NCBI GenBank assembly: GCA_033439265.1
Contig: JAVTVX010000030.1
Location: 1,862,501-1,926,500, forward strand
Direction of reading: 5' to 3'
From: Dillenia suffruticosa
Taxonomy: Eukaryota; Streptophyta; Magnoliopsida; Dilleniales; Dilleniaceae
DNA: 64,000 bases
Shown here: positions 23,729 to 36,249 of the stretch, piece by piece
How the letters are laid out: every line of letters starts with the position of its first letter
Position numbering within the stretch: position 1 is the stretch's first letter
Made by a program: the position numbers and the translations under genes
The notes under the pieces: model-generated
Databases searched by the model: none
What the model was told of the DNA's origin: nothing
What the model saw: the letters and a program-made list of their open reading frames with translations, nothing else

Positions 23729-25244
23729 AAAACAACAAAAATAAAAACTTTTATCTTTCAAATGGTATTGCCCTCTAATGAAAAAAGGAAATTCATTTTC
23801 GACCATAGTACCAAGAAAAGGGCCAAATTTTTATCGCCGTCTTTAAGAACCAATATCGGTTCTTGGCGAATCTTGCACGATAAAACCGGGAGCCCTCAAC
23901 CTTGGTCTTTACCAATTATTGTTTTGTCCATTTCATTATCTGCGAATCTCCATTCACCCACCCACCCAAAAAGAACATCCAAGCATAAACTTTTGAAATT
24001 TAGATATCAATTATATATGCCAAGCGATGATAAGAAGGTTTACATAAATTTTTGCCCTCTTGCAACCAAACAATTCCCATTTTTACATATTTTATTTTAT
24101 TCTATTACATTTAAAAATATTTATGATTATAATATTATTATAAAACTTGGCTCTTTTGAGACAGACAGTGCGTTTTTATCCAGTTTCTAGACATATCCAA
24201 GATATCACCATATCGAAGGCGCACGCGCGCGCACACACACACACACATATATATATATATAATATGCAGAAAGAGAGAAATAACAGGTCGCTATATACCC
24301 ACGGCTTGCTTCTGTCTTTTTCCTTTGACACGTATAATGACAATTAAAAACAATGAGTTTTGCCAATAAAAAAAGGCGCGCATACGATGTTCATTTTTCC
24401 ACTTACCATTCCAATCAATTAGACCTTAAAAAACTTTGTATAAGTATTATAAAATTCAGGATATATGCTTTTCATTATAAAAAATTTAAATAAGTCGGGT
24501 ATGATAGTTTTTATTATGATTTAAATGACATTTTCTATATATAAATTGGATAATACCATGGGTTATGCATGAACCTTGTGTGAAGTTCGACTATAATATC
24601 TTTTTTTTATATAAAAATCTTAAAAATAAATGTATTTTTTTTTTATATATTATACCAATCGGTATCAGAAATCAAGTTTTGATTAATTAGATTCGAGACT
24701 TATAATGGCCCATTAAGGGGGCTACCCTCCCAACGTAGTTTTTTCCATACTCAATCTGTGAGTCAAATTCAAAAATTTGATTGAGAGATCTAACGCTACA
24801 TTCTACTAAATCAACTATCCGTTAATACGTATTTCTTATAAAGACTCTATAATACATATTATTTCAACACTTTTATATCCCCAGATTTAATCTACTTTTA
24901 GGGCGATAATTATAGTTTAAAGCAAATATCGCATCGTGGGTCCAAATTCTTGTAGAAGGGTAAAAATTCACTCGGGCGGCTGCCCCTAATGTCCAAATTG
25001 AAAGTTGGTGATGTGGTCGTCCTCCCGTCTGGATGCGATGGCCGAACGAAAAAGAAGAAAACAAAATAGAAAAACAAAAATCTAATTTATGTACACATAG
25101 CTAACTTTAGTATAAAAGTAATGATGTAAAAAACTCTCGTAAACCGTCCGCTTTTAATAAATTTATGCTATACAAACTGGGTATTGAGCACCCACTCTTA
25201 CAAAAGAGGGAATTGCCCCCAGAGGGCCAAAGCGAAGGCAAGCC
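23729..25244 (+). promoter_or_regulatory. Upstream flank of P450-E
   Basis: About 23860-24070 is the array-wide upstream block (TTGGTTCTTGGCGAATCTTGC type, the CACCCACCCA leader motif, ATATGCCAAG(C/T)GATGATAAG). About 24268-24430 matches the flank of P450-F at 30277-30440. A CA/TA microsatellite lies at 24226-24262. About 24655-24840 is an antisense SINE relic. GAGGGAATTGC...GGGCCAAAGC precedes the start codon, as in the other copies. The 189-codon ORF at 23621-24190 lies across LTR and flank sequence and is not a gene. Confidence 0.6.
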
Positions 25245-26109
25245 ATGGACTACGTCACACTTCTCATACTACTCTGCATTCTATGGACAGCCATTAATGT
25301 CGTCAAACCAGGCCGCCGGCTCCCACCCTGCCCGCGCGGGCTTCCGATCATTGGGAACACAATACAATTAGGTACCTTGCCACACCAAGCCTTAGCCAAA
25401 CTCTCTCAAGCTTATGGTCCAGTCATGTCACTCAAACTAGGTACCATGACAACCATAGTCTTCTCATCCTCGGATGTTGCCGAAGAAGTTCTCAAAAGTC
25501 ATGATAAAAATTTCGCTAACCGACCCATCTTGGATGCAGCGCGCACACTTGACCATTACAAGCGGTCGATCGGATGGCAGCCAGCAGATGCACATTGGAG
25601 GTTTTTAAGGAAGATATGCAGCACAGAAATTTTTACTGTGAAACGGCTTGAAGCAAGCCAAGGCCTGCGCCAAAGAAAGGTGCAAGAATTGCTAGACCAT
25701 GTGCTAGGTGCAGCCAAACAGGTCGAGCCGTTCACATAGCCCAAGCGGGGTTCACCACATCACTAAATTTCGTATCAAACACCATCTTTTCTAGGGACCT
25801 AGCTCATTATGACTCCAAAATGCCACATGAATTTATGAGGCTTGTGAGAGGCTTTTCGGAAATTATAGTTAAGCCTAATTTGGCCGATTTTTTTCCAATA
25901 CTAAGGTTCTTGGATCCACAAGGTATACGAAAAAAAACAGAATTTTATCTGGAAAAATTGATGGCAATACTTAATGATATTGTTGATACAAGGCTCGAGT
26001 CGGGTGGGCATGGCAATAATGATGACATGCTCAACACACTTATCAAGCTCCACCATGAAAATGATTCAGAGTTTAGTCGCAAGGATCTAAATGTTCTTCT
26101 TCTGGTTGG

Positions 26110-26154
<45 letters not shown>

Positions 26155-27204
26155 TCTATTAACCCATAAGTAACGTTTTCTCTCTTCTGTCTCATCTATT
26201 AATCCCCAAGCAATGCTTTTTCAATGAAAAGATATGTTAAAACATTTTTTATCTATATATCTATATTAATAATCAAAATATCAATCATAATTATACTATT
26301 AATTAATACGAATTCATAAGTTTATATATTAGAAAAATAAAATTTAACATGCAGATGTGGAATAAAGATAGATATAAATTTTATGGAATAAAAATATTAT
26401 AAATTTTGAACGACATTTGCTGAAATACTTTTTAAACTTAAATTTTCTTTCCTTCAAGTTTCAGAAGGACAGCGGCTACCAGTACACCGCTGCCTACTTT
26501 TTATTTATTAGCAATCACTTTTAACACAATTAAGTTTAATATTTTTTTCTTTATGTACAGAAATCTTATTATGCCTAACATTCAACTTGACTTAGGATCT
26601 GCTGGTTGGGGGATCAGAAACAACCTCAATCACATTGGAATGGACAATGGCGGAGTTACTAAGGCATCCCAAAACACTGGCAAAAGCTCAAGCTGAACTC
26701 AGAGAGGTAGTAGGCAAGGGCAAAATGGTCCAAGAATCCGATATTTCAAAACTATCCTACTTACAGGCAGTGGTTAAAGAATCACTAAGATTGCATCCCA
26801 TAGTTCCAATTCTCATACAAAAATCTGCAGCTGAAGTAGAGATCTCAGGTTACACTATACCTAAAGACGCCCAAATATTTGTAAATATTTGGTCCATTCA
26901 GCATGACCCAAAAGGATGGCCCGACCCGTACTCTTTCCAACCCGAGAGGTTTTTGGATAGTAAGATAGATTTTAAAGGGCAACATCTTGATTTTATTCCA
27001 TTTGGTGCTGGAAGAAGAATTTGCTTGGGACTTCCATTGGCAGATCGGATGCTGCATTTGTCCTTGGCCTCTCTTATTCACTCGTTTGATTGGAGACTTG
27101 AAGGTGGAATGAAGCCGGAAGACATCGACCTAAGTGAACAATTTGGGATGACATTGGGAATGGTTGTGCCCCTCAAAACTATTCCTCAAGTTTTGCAGCT
27201 TTGA
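25245..27204 (+). pseudogene. P450-E, nearly intact CYP76 with one frameshift
   Basis: Exon 1 (25245-26104) opens MDYVTLLILLCILWTAINVV but lacks about five codons at the hinge (GRRLPPCPRG, with PPGP changed to PPCP). Near 25707 two bases are missing relative to the family (GTGCTAGGTGCAGCC against GTGCTAGAGTGTAGCC), shifting the frame. The second frame then runs open to the GTTGGC donor. Exon 2 (26596-27204) is fully open, with I-helix DLLVGGSETTSITLEW, ExxR, PERF, and haem FGAGRRICLG. Its C-terminus is replaced by TIPQVLQL instead of AIPIKT. An otherwise good exon structure suggests recent inactivation, or an assembly error at one place; the hinge deletion argues for real decay. Confidence 0.85.
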
Positions 27205-28174
27205 GCAAGTGTGGAATCCAATGCATCAAGACCTGTAACCATTCTCAACGTATAAACCTGGATTCTTTGTATCTAGTGGACAAAAATGCTGGTGCATGAA
27301 AAATTTTATTATTTTTTTTTTTTTGGTAATCAACGAATATTATTATTATGATTATGATTATTAAAAACTAAAAACTTGACTACCAATCAGGGCAACGAGG
27401 AATCGGTCTACAGCAAGGTCCATCAAACCCACTAGAGCTAAACAGCTGAATAAGTCAAGCAGCCGAACCGGCCAAAACATGTCAAGTGAGGTCGAGTGAT
27501 CATCCAGACATCATCCACACAGTGATGATAAGAAGGTTTACATATATTTTTGCCCTCTTGCACCTAAGCAATTCCCAAAATCATCAAAGTCTCAATTTGA
27601 CGGGTACAGCAATCTAAAAATCCGGGATGTTACAATTGGTCGTACAAAATTTTAAAATTTTTGAAAATTTTCTACATATTTCTATCATTTCCCTATAGAA
27701 AAATATCCATATTTCAAGGGCCTGCAATGTTTTTTACCAGCAACAGGTGATCAATGTGGGCCTTGCAGTAAACCGGCATACTTTGCATCAATATTTGATT
27801 TTTCTCCCTTTATTTTTATAGTTATGCTTAAAAAGAAAAAAGGATTCGTACGTGGCCAGCTCGGTGTGGCTGGGCTGCATTGGACTACTTCGAGAAATGC
27901 TTTTGAAACCCAATCTCAAAAGGTCCATTTTTGTTGAAGTTTCCACTTGGCTAAATGTATCATCAAATAAATAATAAGACAGCTACCAATGAGATAACAA
28001 CTACATTCAACTTCTATTTAAATGCACAGAGCATAATGAGGAATCTTGTGCGAAAACCATATTCCAATGTAATAGATCCACGCATTCCAATAATAATAAA
28101 TATAATTTTTTAATAAATTATAATTCAATTAATACCATTATCATCTTAAAGTTTATTGCTCAAGACTCTCATGC

Positions 28175-28210
<36 letters not shown>

Positions 28211-28540
28211 TTGAAGAGAGGAAATGTAGTTTCTTTTTATACGCACGTAGGACTCAGCCCTGCAATATTAATTTATGGTTCTGGCATTCATTATCTGAGA
28301 ATCTCCATCCACACAGATACAACATGCAGACATCATCAACACGGTGATGATAAGAAGGTTTATATAAATTTTTTGCCCTCTTGCAACTAAACGATTCCCA
28401 TTTTTACATATTTTATTTTATTCTATTATATTTAAAAATATTTATGATTATAATATTTTTATCAAACTTAGACTCTTATTCCCATATATATATATATATA
28501 TATATATATAGTGTCGATGGGTGCTGCTGTTCACAAAAAT
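27205..28540. repeat. Flank repeats shared across the array
   Basis: About 27205-27300 (ACCTGTAACCATTCTCAA..., GTGGACAAAAATG) recurs at about 32927-33010 and 45485-45545. About 27375-27500 (TTGACTACCAATCAGGGCAA...) recurs at about 42200-42320 and 49845-49960. About 27840-27930 and 28230-28475 are pieces of the upstream unit. A run of about 30 A sits near 28178-28207. No gene seen. Confidence 0.65.
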
Positions 28541-29210
28541 TTGGACGTGGTCGGATGGTCGTCCCATTATTTTGGAACCATCGTTTTTTTTTATTCAAGT
28601 ACTTAGCTCTATTTTTTTACCTTTTTTCTCACTTAAATCTTTCATCTTTTTTTGTTATAAGTTTTTCTTTTTTTGTTTTTTTACCTTATAGATGATCGTA
28701 TATTTATTTTTAGATCAAAATTTTTTGTTCCATTCAAGTCATTGCTTTTTCTATTTTTTGACTCAAATTTTTTCTTCTTAAGTTTTTCATCTTTTTTTTT
28801 TGACATAACCTATTTTTCTTTTGTTTTTTGACCCAAAGATGGTCATTCTTTTATTTTTATACCATAATTTTTTATTTTTTTATTCAAATCTTTACTTTTT
28901 TTATTTTTAACCCATTTTTTTTTCTTAAATCCTTCGTCTTTTTTGACATAACTTTTTTCTTTTTTTTGTTCCACTTGTCCATGTTACTATTCACAGAGTT
29001 CTAACGCCCTCAGATTGGTCATCCTTCAATTTTTTATCCATAATTTTTTTTATTCAAATATTTTCTCTTTTTATTTTTTGACCCAATTTTTCCCCTTAAA
29101 TCTTTCGTCCTTTTGTGACATGCGCTTTGCACATTTTGTTTTTTTGGACCCCACTTGTCATGGTTAGTGTTGCGGCTATGCTGTAATTTTTTTTTTGTTT
29201 GTCTTTTAAA
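28540..29210. repeat. T-rich degenerate tandem repeat
   Basis: About 650 bp of loosely repeated units containing TTTTTTGACCCAA, TTCAAAT.TTT, CTTAAATC(T/C)TTC(A/G)TC and TTTTTTGACATAA. The + strand is very T-rich. It sits, with the CACTA element after it, in an insertion that splits the P450-F upstream flank relative to P450-E. Compare the A-rich array at 60.2-63.2 kb. Confidence 0.65.
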
Positions 29211-29299
29211 TCTTTTTATATTGTACCAGTATTTCAGTCATATTTACTGTAATAAATTATAGATGTGTAAACATAGGACATACAATTTAAGTGTATATA

Positions 29300-30169
29300 C
29301 ACTACTAAAAAGAGACTTACGAGACTTTCAACGACGAAAAAATCTGTCACTAAAAATCTTTTTTTTTATCGTTGAACAGTATCAGTAATGAATTTTTTTT
29401 GTCACTAAATCCGTCATTGAAAGTCACCCGCTAAATATCAGCGACGGAATTTATGAGAAATATCTCCACTGACCTTCGAGCACAATGGAAATGGCAAGAG
29501 CAGCAGCACCACTAGACCAAGTAAAGCTTTTAATCCTATTCCTTTTTTTTTTTACTTATTATCTTTATCTCATATTTTTTAATAATAATAAAATAATATA
29601 AAATTATAATTTATTATAAAATAATAAAATACTTTTATTTTAGCTTAAAATAAAATAATAAATAATATTATTCTTCTACAAAATAAAATAAAAATAATTA
29701 TTAAATAAATATTAAAAATATTAAAAACATTAAAAATATTAAAAATATTAAAAAAATTAAAAAATTAAAAAAATTAATAAAAATTAAAAAATTAAAAAAA
29801 TTAAAAAATTAAAAATAAAAAAAAAATCCGTCAGTAATTCGTCGTTAATTTTTCCGTCACTAATCGGTCACTGATGTCTGTATATATTTTTTGTTTTAAT
29901 TTTTTTTCCTTCGTCAATATATCGACGGATTAGTAACGGAAATTTTTCATTGCTAAAAATTTCGTCAGTAATTCGTTGTTGATAGGCTTATAAATTTTTT
30001 TTTATGGTTGACCATTGCAGAAACGGATTAGCGACAGAAATATTTTCGTCGTTAATCTGTCGTAAATCGCTTAGTATTCTGTCTGACGATATACCGTCAG
30101 AAATCTGTCGCTATTATCGATGGAATTTTTTCTGTCAGTAATTTTTCGTCGCTAAAAGTCCTAGTAGTG
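29300..30169. mobile_element. Non-autonomous CACTA-type element 1 (870 bp)
   Basis: Ends are CACTACTAAAAA and CTAGTAGTG (inverted), with the 3-base target repeat ATA at 29297-29299 and 30170-30172. The subterminal regions carry dense CCGTC(A/G)(C/G)TAAT-type motifs in both orientations. The centre is (TAAAAAT)-rich (about 29570-29820). There is no coding capacity. Confidence 0.88.
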
Positions 30170-30269
30170 ATAATATATGACATATATAATTCATGTATAT
30201 ATAATATATGATGGTGTGACATTATGCATTATAGGTATAATGTATGTGACCTCCCTTTGGAGTTTATAT

Positions 30270-30639
30270 ATTGCGGAAAGAGAGAGAGAGAACATTAGGT
30301 CGCTGTATGGCCACGTCTTGCTTCTGTCTTTTTCCTTGGGTACATAAAATGACAATTGAAGAAAATGATTTTTGCTAATAAAAAAAGGCACCCATATGAT
30401 GTTCCTGTTTCCACTTTCTATTCCAATCGATTAGACCTTAGAAGTGACATTTTGTATATATAAATTGGATAATACTATGTGTCATACATGAACATTGTGT
30501 GAAGTTTCATCTATAATATATAATATTTCTATACATTGATATCACCTAATTTGATATAATTTTGAGGACAGCTATTATGCTTTAAAGCCAATCTTACTTA
30601 AGAGGGAATAGCACCCAGCGAGCCAAAGCTAAGCTAACT
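30270..30639 (+). promoter_or_regulatory. Proximal promoter of P450-F
   Basis: This carries the core shared by F, I, J and M: ATTATGCTTTAAAGCCAATCT about 65 bp before the start codon, then AAGAGGGAATAGCACCCAG, then CCAAAGCTAAGCTAAC. TTTAAAG is the best TATA-like candidate. Confidence 0.5.
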
Positions 30640-32541
30640 ATGGACTACATCACACTTCTCATACTACTCTCCATTCTATGGACAGCCATCAATGTTCTCA
30701 AACTAGGCCGCCGGAAACCCGCCCAGCTCCCACCCGGCCCCCCCGGGCTTCCAATCGTTGGGAACATGTTACAGTTTGGTACCTTGCCGCACAAAACCTT
30801 AGCCAAACTCTCTCAAACTTATGGTCCTGTCATGGCACTCAAACTAGGTACCTTGACAACCATAGTCTTCTCTTCCTCGGATGTTGCTGAAGAAGTTCTT
30901 AAAAAACATGATAAAAATTTTGCCAACAAGACCATTCTTGATGCGGTGCGTGCCCTTGACCATTACAAGCAGTCAATCGCATGGCAGCCAGCGGATGCAC
31001 ATTGGAGGTTTTTAAGGAAGATTTGCCGCACAGAAATTTTTACAGTGAAACAACTCAAAGCAAGCCAAGGCCTACGCCAAAGAAAGGTGGAAGAATTACT
31101 AGACCATGTGCTAGAGTGTAGTCAAACAGGTCGAGCCCTTCACATAGCTCAAGCGGGGTTCACCACATCACTAAATTTCTTATCGAACACTGTCTTTTCT
31201 ATGGATCTAGCTCATTATGACTCCAAAATGTCATATGAATTTATGGGGCTTGTGAGAGGCCTTTTGGAAGTTATTGGGAAGCCAAATTTGGCCGACTATT
31301 TTCCAATACTAAGGTTCTTAGATCCACAAGGTATACGAAGACAAACGGAATTTTTTCTGGAAAAATTGATGGCAATACTTAATGATATTGTCAATAAAAG
31401 GCTTGAGTCGGATGGACATGGCAATTTTGATGACATGCTTAATTCCCTCATCAAGCTCCACCATGAAAATGAATCGGAGTTTAGTCGCAAGGATCTAAGT
31501 TTTCTTCTTCTGGTTGGCCTCTCTCTCTCTCTCTCTCATTTATTAATCCCCAACCAATACTTTTTCTATGAAAAGATATATTAAAACATTTTTTATTTAT
31601 ATATCTTTTGCATTAAAAATTAAAATATCAATCATAATTACACTATTAACGCAAAATTACAAATTTATATGTTAGAAAAACAAGATTTAGCAAGCAGATA
31701 CAAAACAAAGATAGATATTATAAATTTTTTGAAATAAAAAACATTATAAATTTTTAACTGATATTTGTTGAAATACTTTTAAAACTTTTTTTCCTTCAAG
31801 TTTCACAAGGACAGCAGCCATCTGTGCAACCCTTGCCCTACTGTTTGTTTATTAGCAAGAACATTTAACACAATTAAGTTTAACATTGTTTCTTTATGTA
31901 CAGAAATCTTATTATGCCTAACATTCAACATGACTTAGGATATGTTTATTGCGGGATCAGAATCAACCTCAACCACATTGGAATGGACAATGGCGGAGTT
32001 ACTAAGACATCCCAAAACACTGGCAAAAGCTCAAGCTGAAATCAGAGAGGTAGTAGGCAAGGGCAAAATGGTCCAAGAATCGGATTTTTCAAAACTATCC
32101 TACTTACAGGCAGTGGTTAAAGAATCATTAAGATTGCATCCCATAGTTCCAATTCTCAACCACAAATCCGCAGCTGAAGTAGAGATCTCAGGCTACACTA
32201 TACCTAAAGATGCCCAAATATTTGTAAATGTTTGGTCCATTCAACATGACCCGAAAGGATGGCCCGACCATCACTCTTTCCGGCCCGAGAGGTTTTCAGA
32301 TAGTGAGATAGATTTTAAAGGGCAACATTTTGATTTTATTCCATTTGGTGCTGGAAGAAGAATTTGCCCAGGACTGCCATTGGCAGATAGGATGCTGCAT
32401 TTGTCCTTGGCTTCTCTTATTCACTCGTTTGATTGGAGACTTGAAGATGGAATGAAGCCGGAAGACATAGACGTCAGTGAACAACTTGGGCTAGCATTGG
32501 AAATGGGTGTGCCTCTCAAAGCTATTCCAATCAAAACCTAA
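30640..32541 (+). CDS. CYP76-family cytochrome P450 (P450-F)
   Basis: Exons 30640-31512 and 31939-32541 give 491 residues; the intron is 426 bp, GTTGGC...CTTAG. The ER anchor, PPGPPG hinge, WRFLR, ExxR (353-356), haem FGAGRRICPG and Cys434 are present. The PERF block reads FRPERFSDS. The I-helix reads FIAGSESTS: the family's oxygen-activating Thr300 is Ser, and Thr to Ser can be partly active in P450s. The putative SRS1 segment is ALDHYKQSIAW. It ends PLKAIPIKT like the others. Its upstream flank is split by about 1.8 kb of inserted repeats and a CACTA element, which may change its expression relative to its relatives. ER monooxygenase; substrate unknown. Confidence 0.92.
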
Positions 32542-32757
32542 TTATATTCAAATCACCTAAAAATCAAGCTTTCATGTTAGTCTTTCTTTGCTAGCTACCA
32601 GCTTGTAATATTTGTGTGCTTCTTGTTGTTTTTATTTCTCATCATTGTTAATGTTTCATTTTCTGATTGATTTATAGAAATCTTGTTATTAAGTGTTATA
32701 TCTACTAAATCACTATCATATAATTATGATAGTAACATAACATTTTCAATAAAAGGC

Positions 32758-33861
32758 AATACTTTACGGAATTTTGTCCGGAAAAATTGGTGACAATACC
32801 TAATAATATTGTCAATAAAAGGGTTGAGTCGGATGGACTTGGCAACAATGATGACATGTTCTTGTAACATTTTTTGTTTATATATTTTTTGCATTAATAA
32901 TCAAAATATCAGTCATATAATTATGCCTGGAATCCAACAATAAATTATTGCAGACCTGTAACCATTTTCAAGCATAATCCTGGATTCTTTGTATCCGGTG
33001 GACAAAAATGGTGGTGCATGAAAAATTTATTATTATTATTATTATTATTATTGTTGTTGTTATTATTATTATTATTATTATTATTGAAAAGGGATCGGCT
33101 TTATGGGCCCCCGAAAGCCAGACGGATCCACGCATCGCACAATGCAAAGGGCACCTATAAGCAACCACCCACTCTTCCGCAAGACGGAATTGCCCCAAAA
33201 GGGCCAAAGCAAAAGCCGTGGACTACATCACACTTCTCATACTACTCTCCATTCTATGGACTGCCATCAATCTCCACAAACTGGAACGCAGGAAACCCTC
33301 CCGGCTCCCACGTGGCTTCCAATCATTGGAAACATGTTTCAGTAAGGTACCTTGCCACACCAAGCCTTAGCCAAACTCTCTCAAACTAATGGTTAGGTGA
33401 TGTCACTCAAACTAGGTACTATGACAACCAGTCTTCTCTACCTCCGATGTTGGCACAGAAGTTCTCAAAAAACATGACCAAAATTTCACCAAAATTAAAT
33501 GTTATTTTAATATGTTTCATGTTTTTTACTTAATCTTAAAAATATTTTAATTAATTTAAAATTATATAAATTTAAAGTTTTTATTGAAATAAAAATTATA
33601 TTAGATTTGGATAATTTAATTATTAACAAATCTATATTGTGCATTATTATTTTTTAAAAAATATTTAAATAACAAAATCCTGATTGTCTAATTGTTACTC
33701 ACAAAGGTAACATATTTTAACGTAAATTATGATTGCATAAACCCACATAAATCAGTCACTTGGAAGATGGAATGAAGCCGCAAGACATCGACATGAGTGA
33801 GCAATTTGGGATAACGATGGGAATGGTTGTGCCTCTCAAAGCTCTTCCAATCAAAACCTAA
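32758..33861 (+). pseudogene. P450-G, scattered CYP76 fragments
   Basis: There are three separated pieces. The end of exon 1 is at about 32758-32860 (GGAATTTTGTC...GGCAACAATGATGACATG), running into intron-like sequence to about 32935. An N-terminal piece is at about 33218-33495, with GTG at the start-codon position and stops. The last 35 codons of exon 2 are at about 33757-33861 (LEDGMKPQDIDMSEQFGITM...). The N-terminal piece and its TTA-repeat leader match P450-K at 45.5-46.0 kb. This is a shuffled remnant. Confidence 0.85.
33026..33085. repeat. (TTA)n trinucleotide microsatellite
   Basis: About 20 TTA units with one TTGTTGTTG interruption lie upstream of the P450-G N-terminal piece. The paralogous flank at 45559-45595 has a shorter version. 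Confidence 0.9.
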
Positions 33862-33869
33862 TTATATTC

Positions 33870-35400
33870 AAATCACCCAAAAATCAATGGTCTAGGTGAA
33901 CTCCAAGAGGTAATTATTTGATCAAACTGCTGGAAAAATAGGATGAGAGTGCAGCAGCTTGCACGGCTATAACACAACTATGCTTATAGCATTGAATCAC
34001 CCGAATGAACCTTCAAACTTCTTACTTGAATGTGCAGGAATGAGCCCTGAAGCACTTTGTACAAGTCAATCCAAAATCAACTTCTTTTTGAATCACTTTA
34101 TCATGCTTACTCTCTCTACTATGTGTGACCTATGTATTATCAATTGCTATAATTGTTATTTGTAGAGAATAACATTTGAGGTTTCGCTCCAATATGTCTA
34201 TTACAATGACTATTACACCTAGCAACAGGGTTATATGGCATAATTATATTCATTATAATGATTATTGCACTTATTTTAATACGGTAATATGGTACCATTA
34301 TACTCATGAGCACAATAGCGGTTGCAAGCACCATTATGCTCTCTGTTAATTACCTCAAATTTAAATTTAAATTTAAATTTAAATGGTCATGAGTTATTAT
34401 GAAAACTGTAACAATTCTCAACTTAATTATACTCTCTCTTAGTAGAACAATTTAGTTCACTACATAATCATTAAGTTGATCAAGTTCACATAACAATTTA
34501 GTCCACTGCATAACCATTAAGTTGTCAAACTGGTTTAATATTTCCGCATAAGATTTCTCTTCCAAGGGTGTGGATTTAAATCTTATCATGTGCAAGCCCA
34601 TGTGGCAGTGGACGGACCATATATGCACCCATGCGGCAGACCACGAGACATAATGACTAGACACCCATGTGACATTATAAGATAACGACACTTTGCATAA
34701 TTGGATTTGAACTGAGATACAACTTGAATTTGATGTCAATGATTGTATCTATACACTTATATGCAAATATATCTAGCACAAATTGCATTAGAATCTATTG
34801 TTGCTGATCCATTTTTGTTGAAGTTTCCACTTGCTAAATATAAATAATAAATAATTCAAGACATATTCTATACTGCCCTTTTCTACTAATTTTATAGGCA
34901 CAGACTAATATTTCCGTTTTGATTGTCTACTGATATTAAAAAAAATAAAAAGAACATGTCATTGATACCATATTAAAAATAGAATAGAAATTAGAGGAAT
35001 GTTAGAATAAAAATAGAATAGAAACTATTTTATAATTTGATTTATCTTTGAATTTGATCTCATGATACATTTTTCAGTCAACTATTAAAAAAATAAAAAT
35101 AATACATTAAACAATTATTTTTAAGTAATGTGAACTGCAGTGACACCAGGGGAAGGTTGATACAGCTACCAATGAGATAACAATTACATTCAACTTCTAT
35201 TTAAATGCACAAAGCACGAGGCCAGGAAACTTGTGCGAATGCCATATTGAAATGGAATTAATCCATATATGATAAACGTCGTTTCTTTTTATAAGCATGT
35301 AGGACTCAGTCCTGCTATAATAATTTATGGTTTCGTCCATATCATTATTTGAGAATTTCCATCCACCCACCCACACAGAAACAATTCCCAAAATTCAAAA
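33870..35400. other. AT-rich intergenic, no gene recognised
   Basis: About 34355-34385 is a tandem ATTTAAATTTAA. About 34790-35395 is again the array's upstream unit (TTTTTGTTGAAGTTTCCACTT, GTAGGACTCAGTCCTGC, GAGAATTTCCATCCACCCA), here serving pseudogene H. Short ORFs at 33959-34165 and 34452-34739 have no recognisable domain. Confidence 0.55.
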
Positions 35401-35639
35401 TCCAAAATCCAAAATGTCTCTCTCTCTCTCTCTCTCTCTCTCTATACAAAAAGCCAAGAGAGAAAACATCAAAATTATCAGCCTTCACTCCTTTTCTGGG
35501 CGGCTAGTGCAAGAAGACAAGAGAAAACACAATAATTTTTTTTATCGGGTATGTACCCTGCACAGTATATCATGATAATTTATATATATATATAATATAT
35601 ATGACATATAAAGCAGATAGACCATGTGCAGATGTACCC

Positions 35640-36100
35640 TGCACAGAAATTTTTGCGGTGGAACGACTTGAGGCAAGCATGGGCCTGCCACAAATAAAGG
35701 TGCAATAGACCATGTGCTAGAGTGTAGCCAAACAGGTAGAGCACCCAAGCGGGGTTCACCACATCACTAAATCTCACATCAAACACGATCTTTTCTATGG
35801 AGCTAGCTCATTGTGACTCCAAAATGTCACATGAATTTATGGGGCTTGTGAGAGGCCTTTTGGAAGTTATTGTCAAGCTTAATTTGGCCGATTGCTTTCC
35901 GATGATAAGGTTCACAAGGTGCACGAAAACAAACGGAATTTTATCTAGAAAAATTGATGGCCGTACTTAATGATATTGTCAATAGAAGGGTTGAGTCGGA
36001 CGGACATGGCAATAATGATGACATGCTCAACACCCTCATCAAGCTTCCCAGTGAAAATGAATCAGAGTTTAGTCGCAAGGATCTAAATGTTCTTCTTCTG
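35640..36100 (+). pseudogene. P450-H, exon-1 half of a CYP76 gene
   Basis: Homology starts abruptly at CTGCACAGAAATTTTTGCGG (residue 130 or so of the family). It runs to the end of exon 1 at the GTTGGC donor, with small deletions and a frame break in the middle. The last part (from about 35954) is open. Neither the N-terminal 130 residues nor exon 2 is present: after the CT repeat the sequence passes into the upstream flank of P450-I. A 15-base repeat ATGTACCCTGCACAG (near 35550 and 35632) marks the left edge. Confidence 0.88.
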
Positions 36101-36105
36101 GTTGG

Positions 36106-36106
<1 letters not shown>

Positions 36107-36195
<89 letters not shown>
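36107..36195. repeat. (CT)n microsatellite, about 44 units
   Basis: Begins six bases after the exon-1 donor of P450-H. It is the longest of a series found at the same intron position in every copy that keeps this junction. Confidence 0.97.
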
Positions 36196-36198
<3 letters not shown>

Positions 36199-36249
36199 TA
36201 TTCATCCCCAAGCAATACTTTTTCTGTGAAAAGATATATTAAAATAGTT

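Noticed and set aside
23621-24190. 189-codon ORF
   Set aside because: It starts in the solo LTR and runs into the array's shared upstream flank. Paralogous flanks do not keep the frame.
34452-34739. 95-codon minus-strand ORF
   Set aside because: No recognisable domain; AT-rich repeat surroundings.
36107-36195. (Leu-Ser)n coding tail after exon 1
   Set aside because: Intron read-through of a CT microsatellite beyond the splice donor, not real protein sequence in the spliced form.
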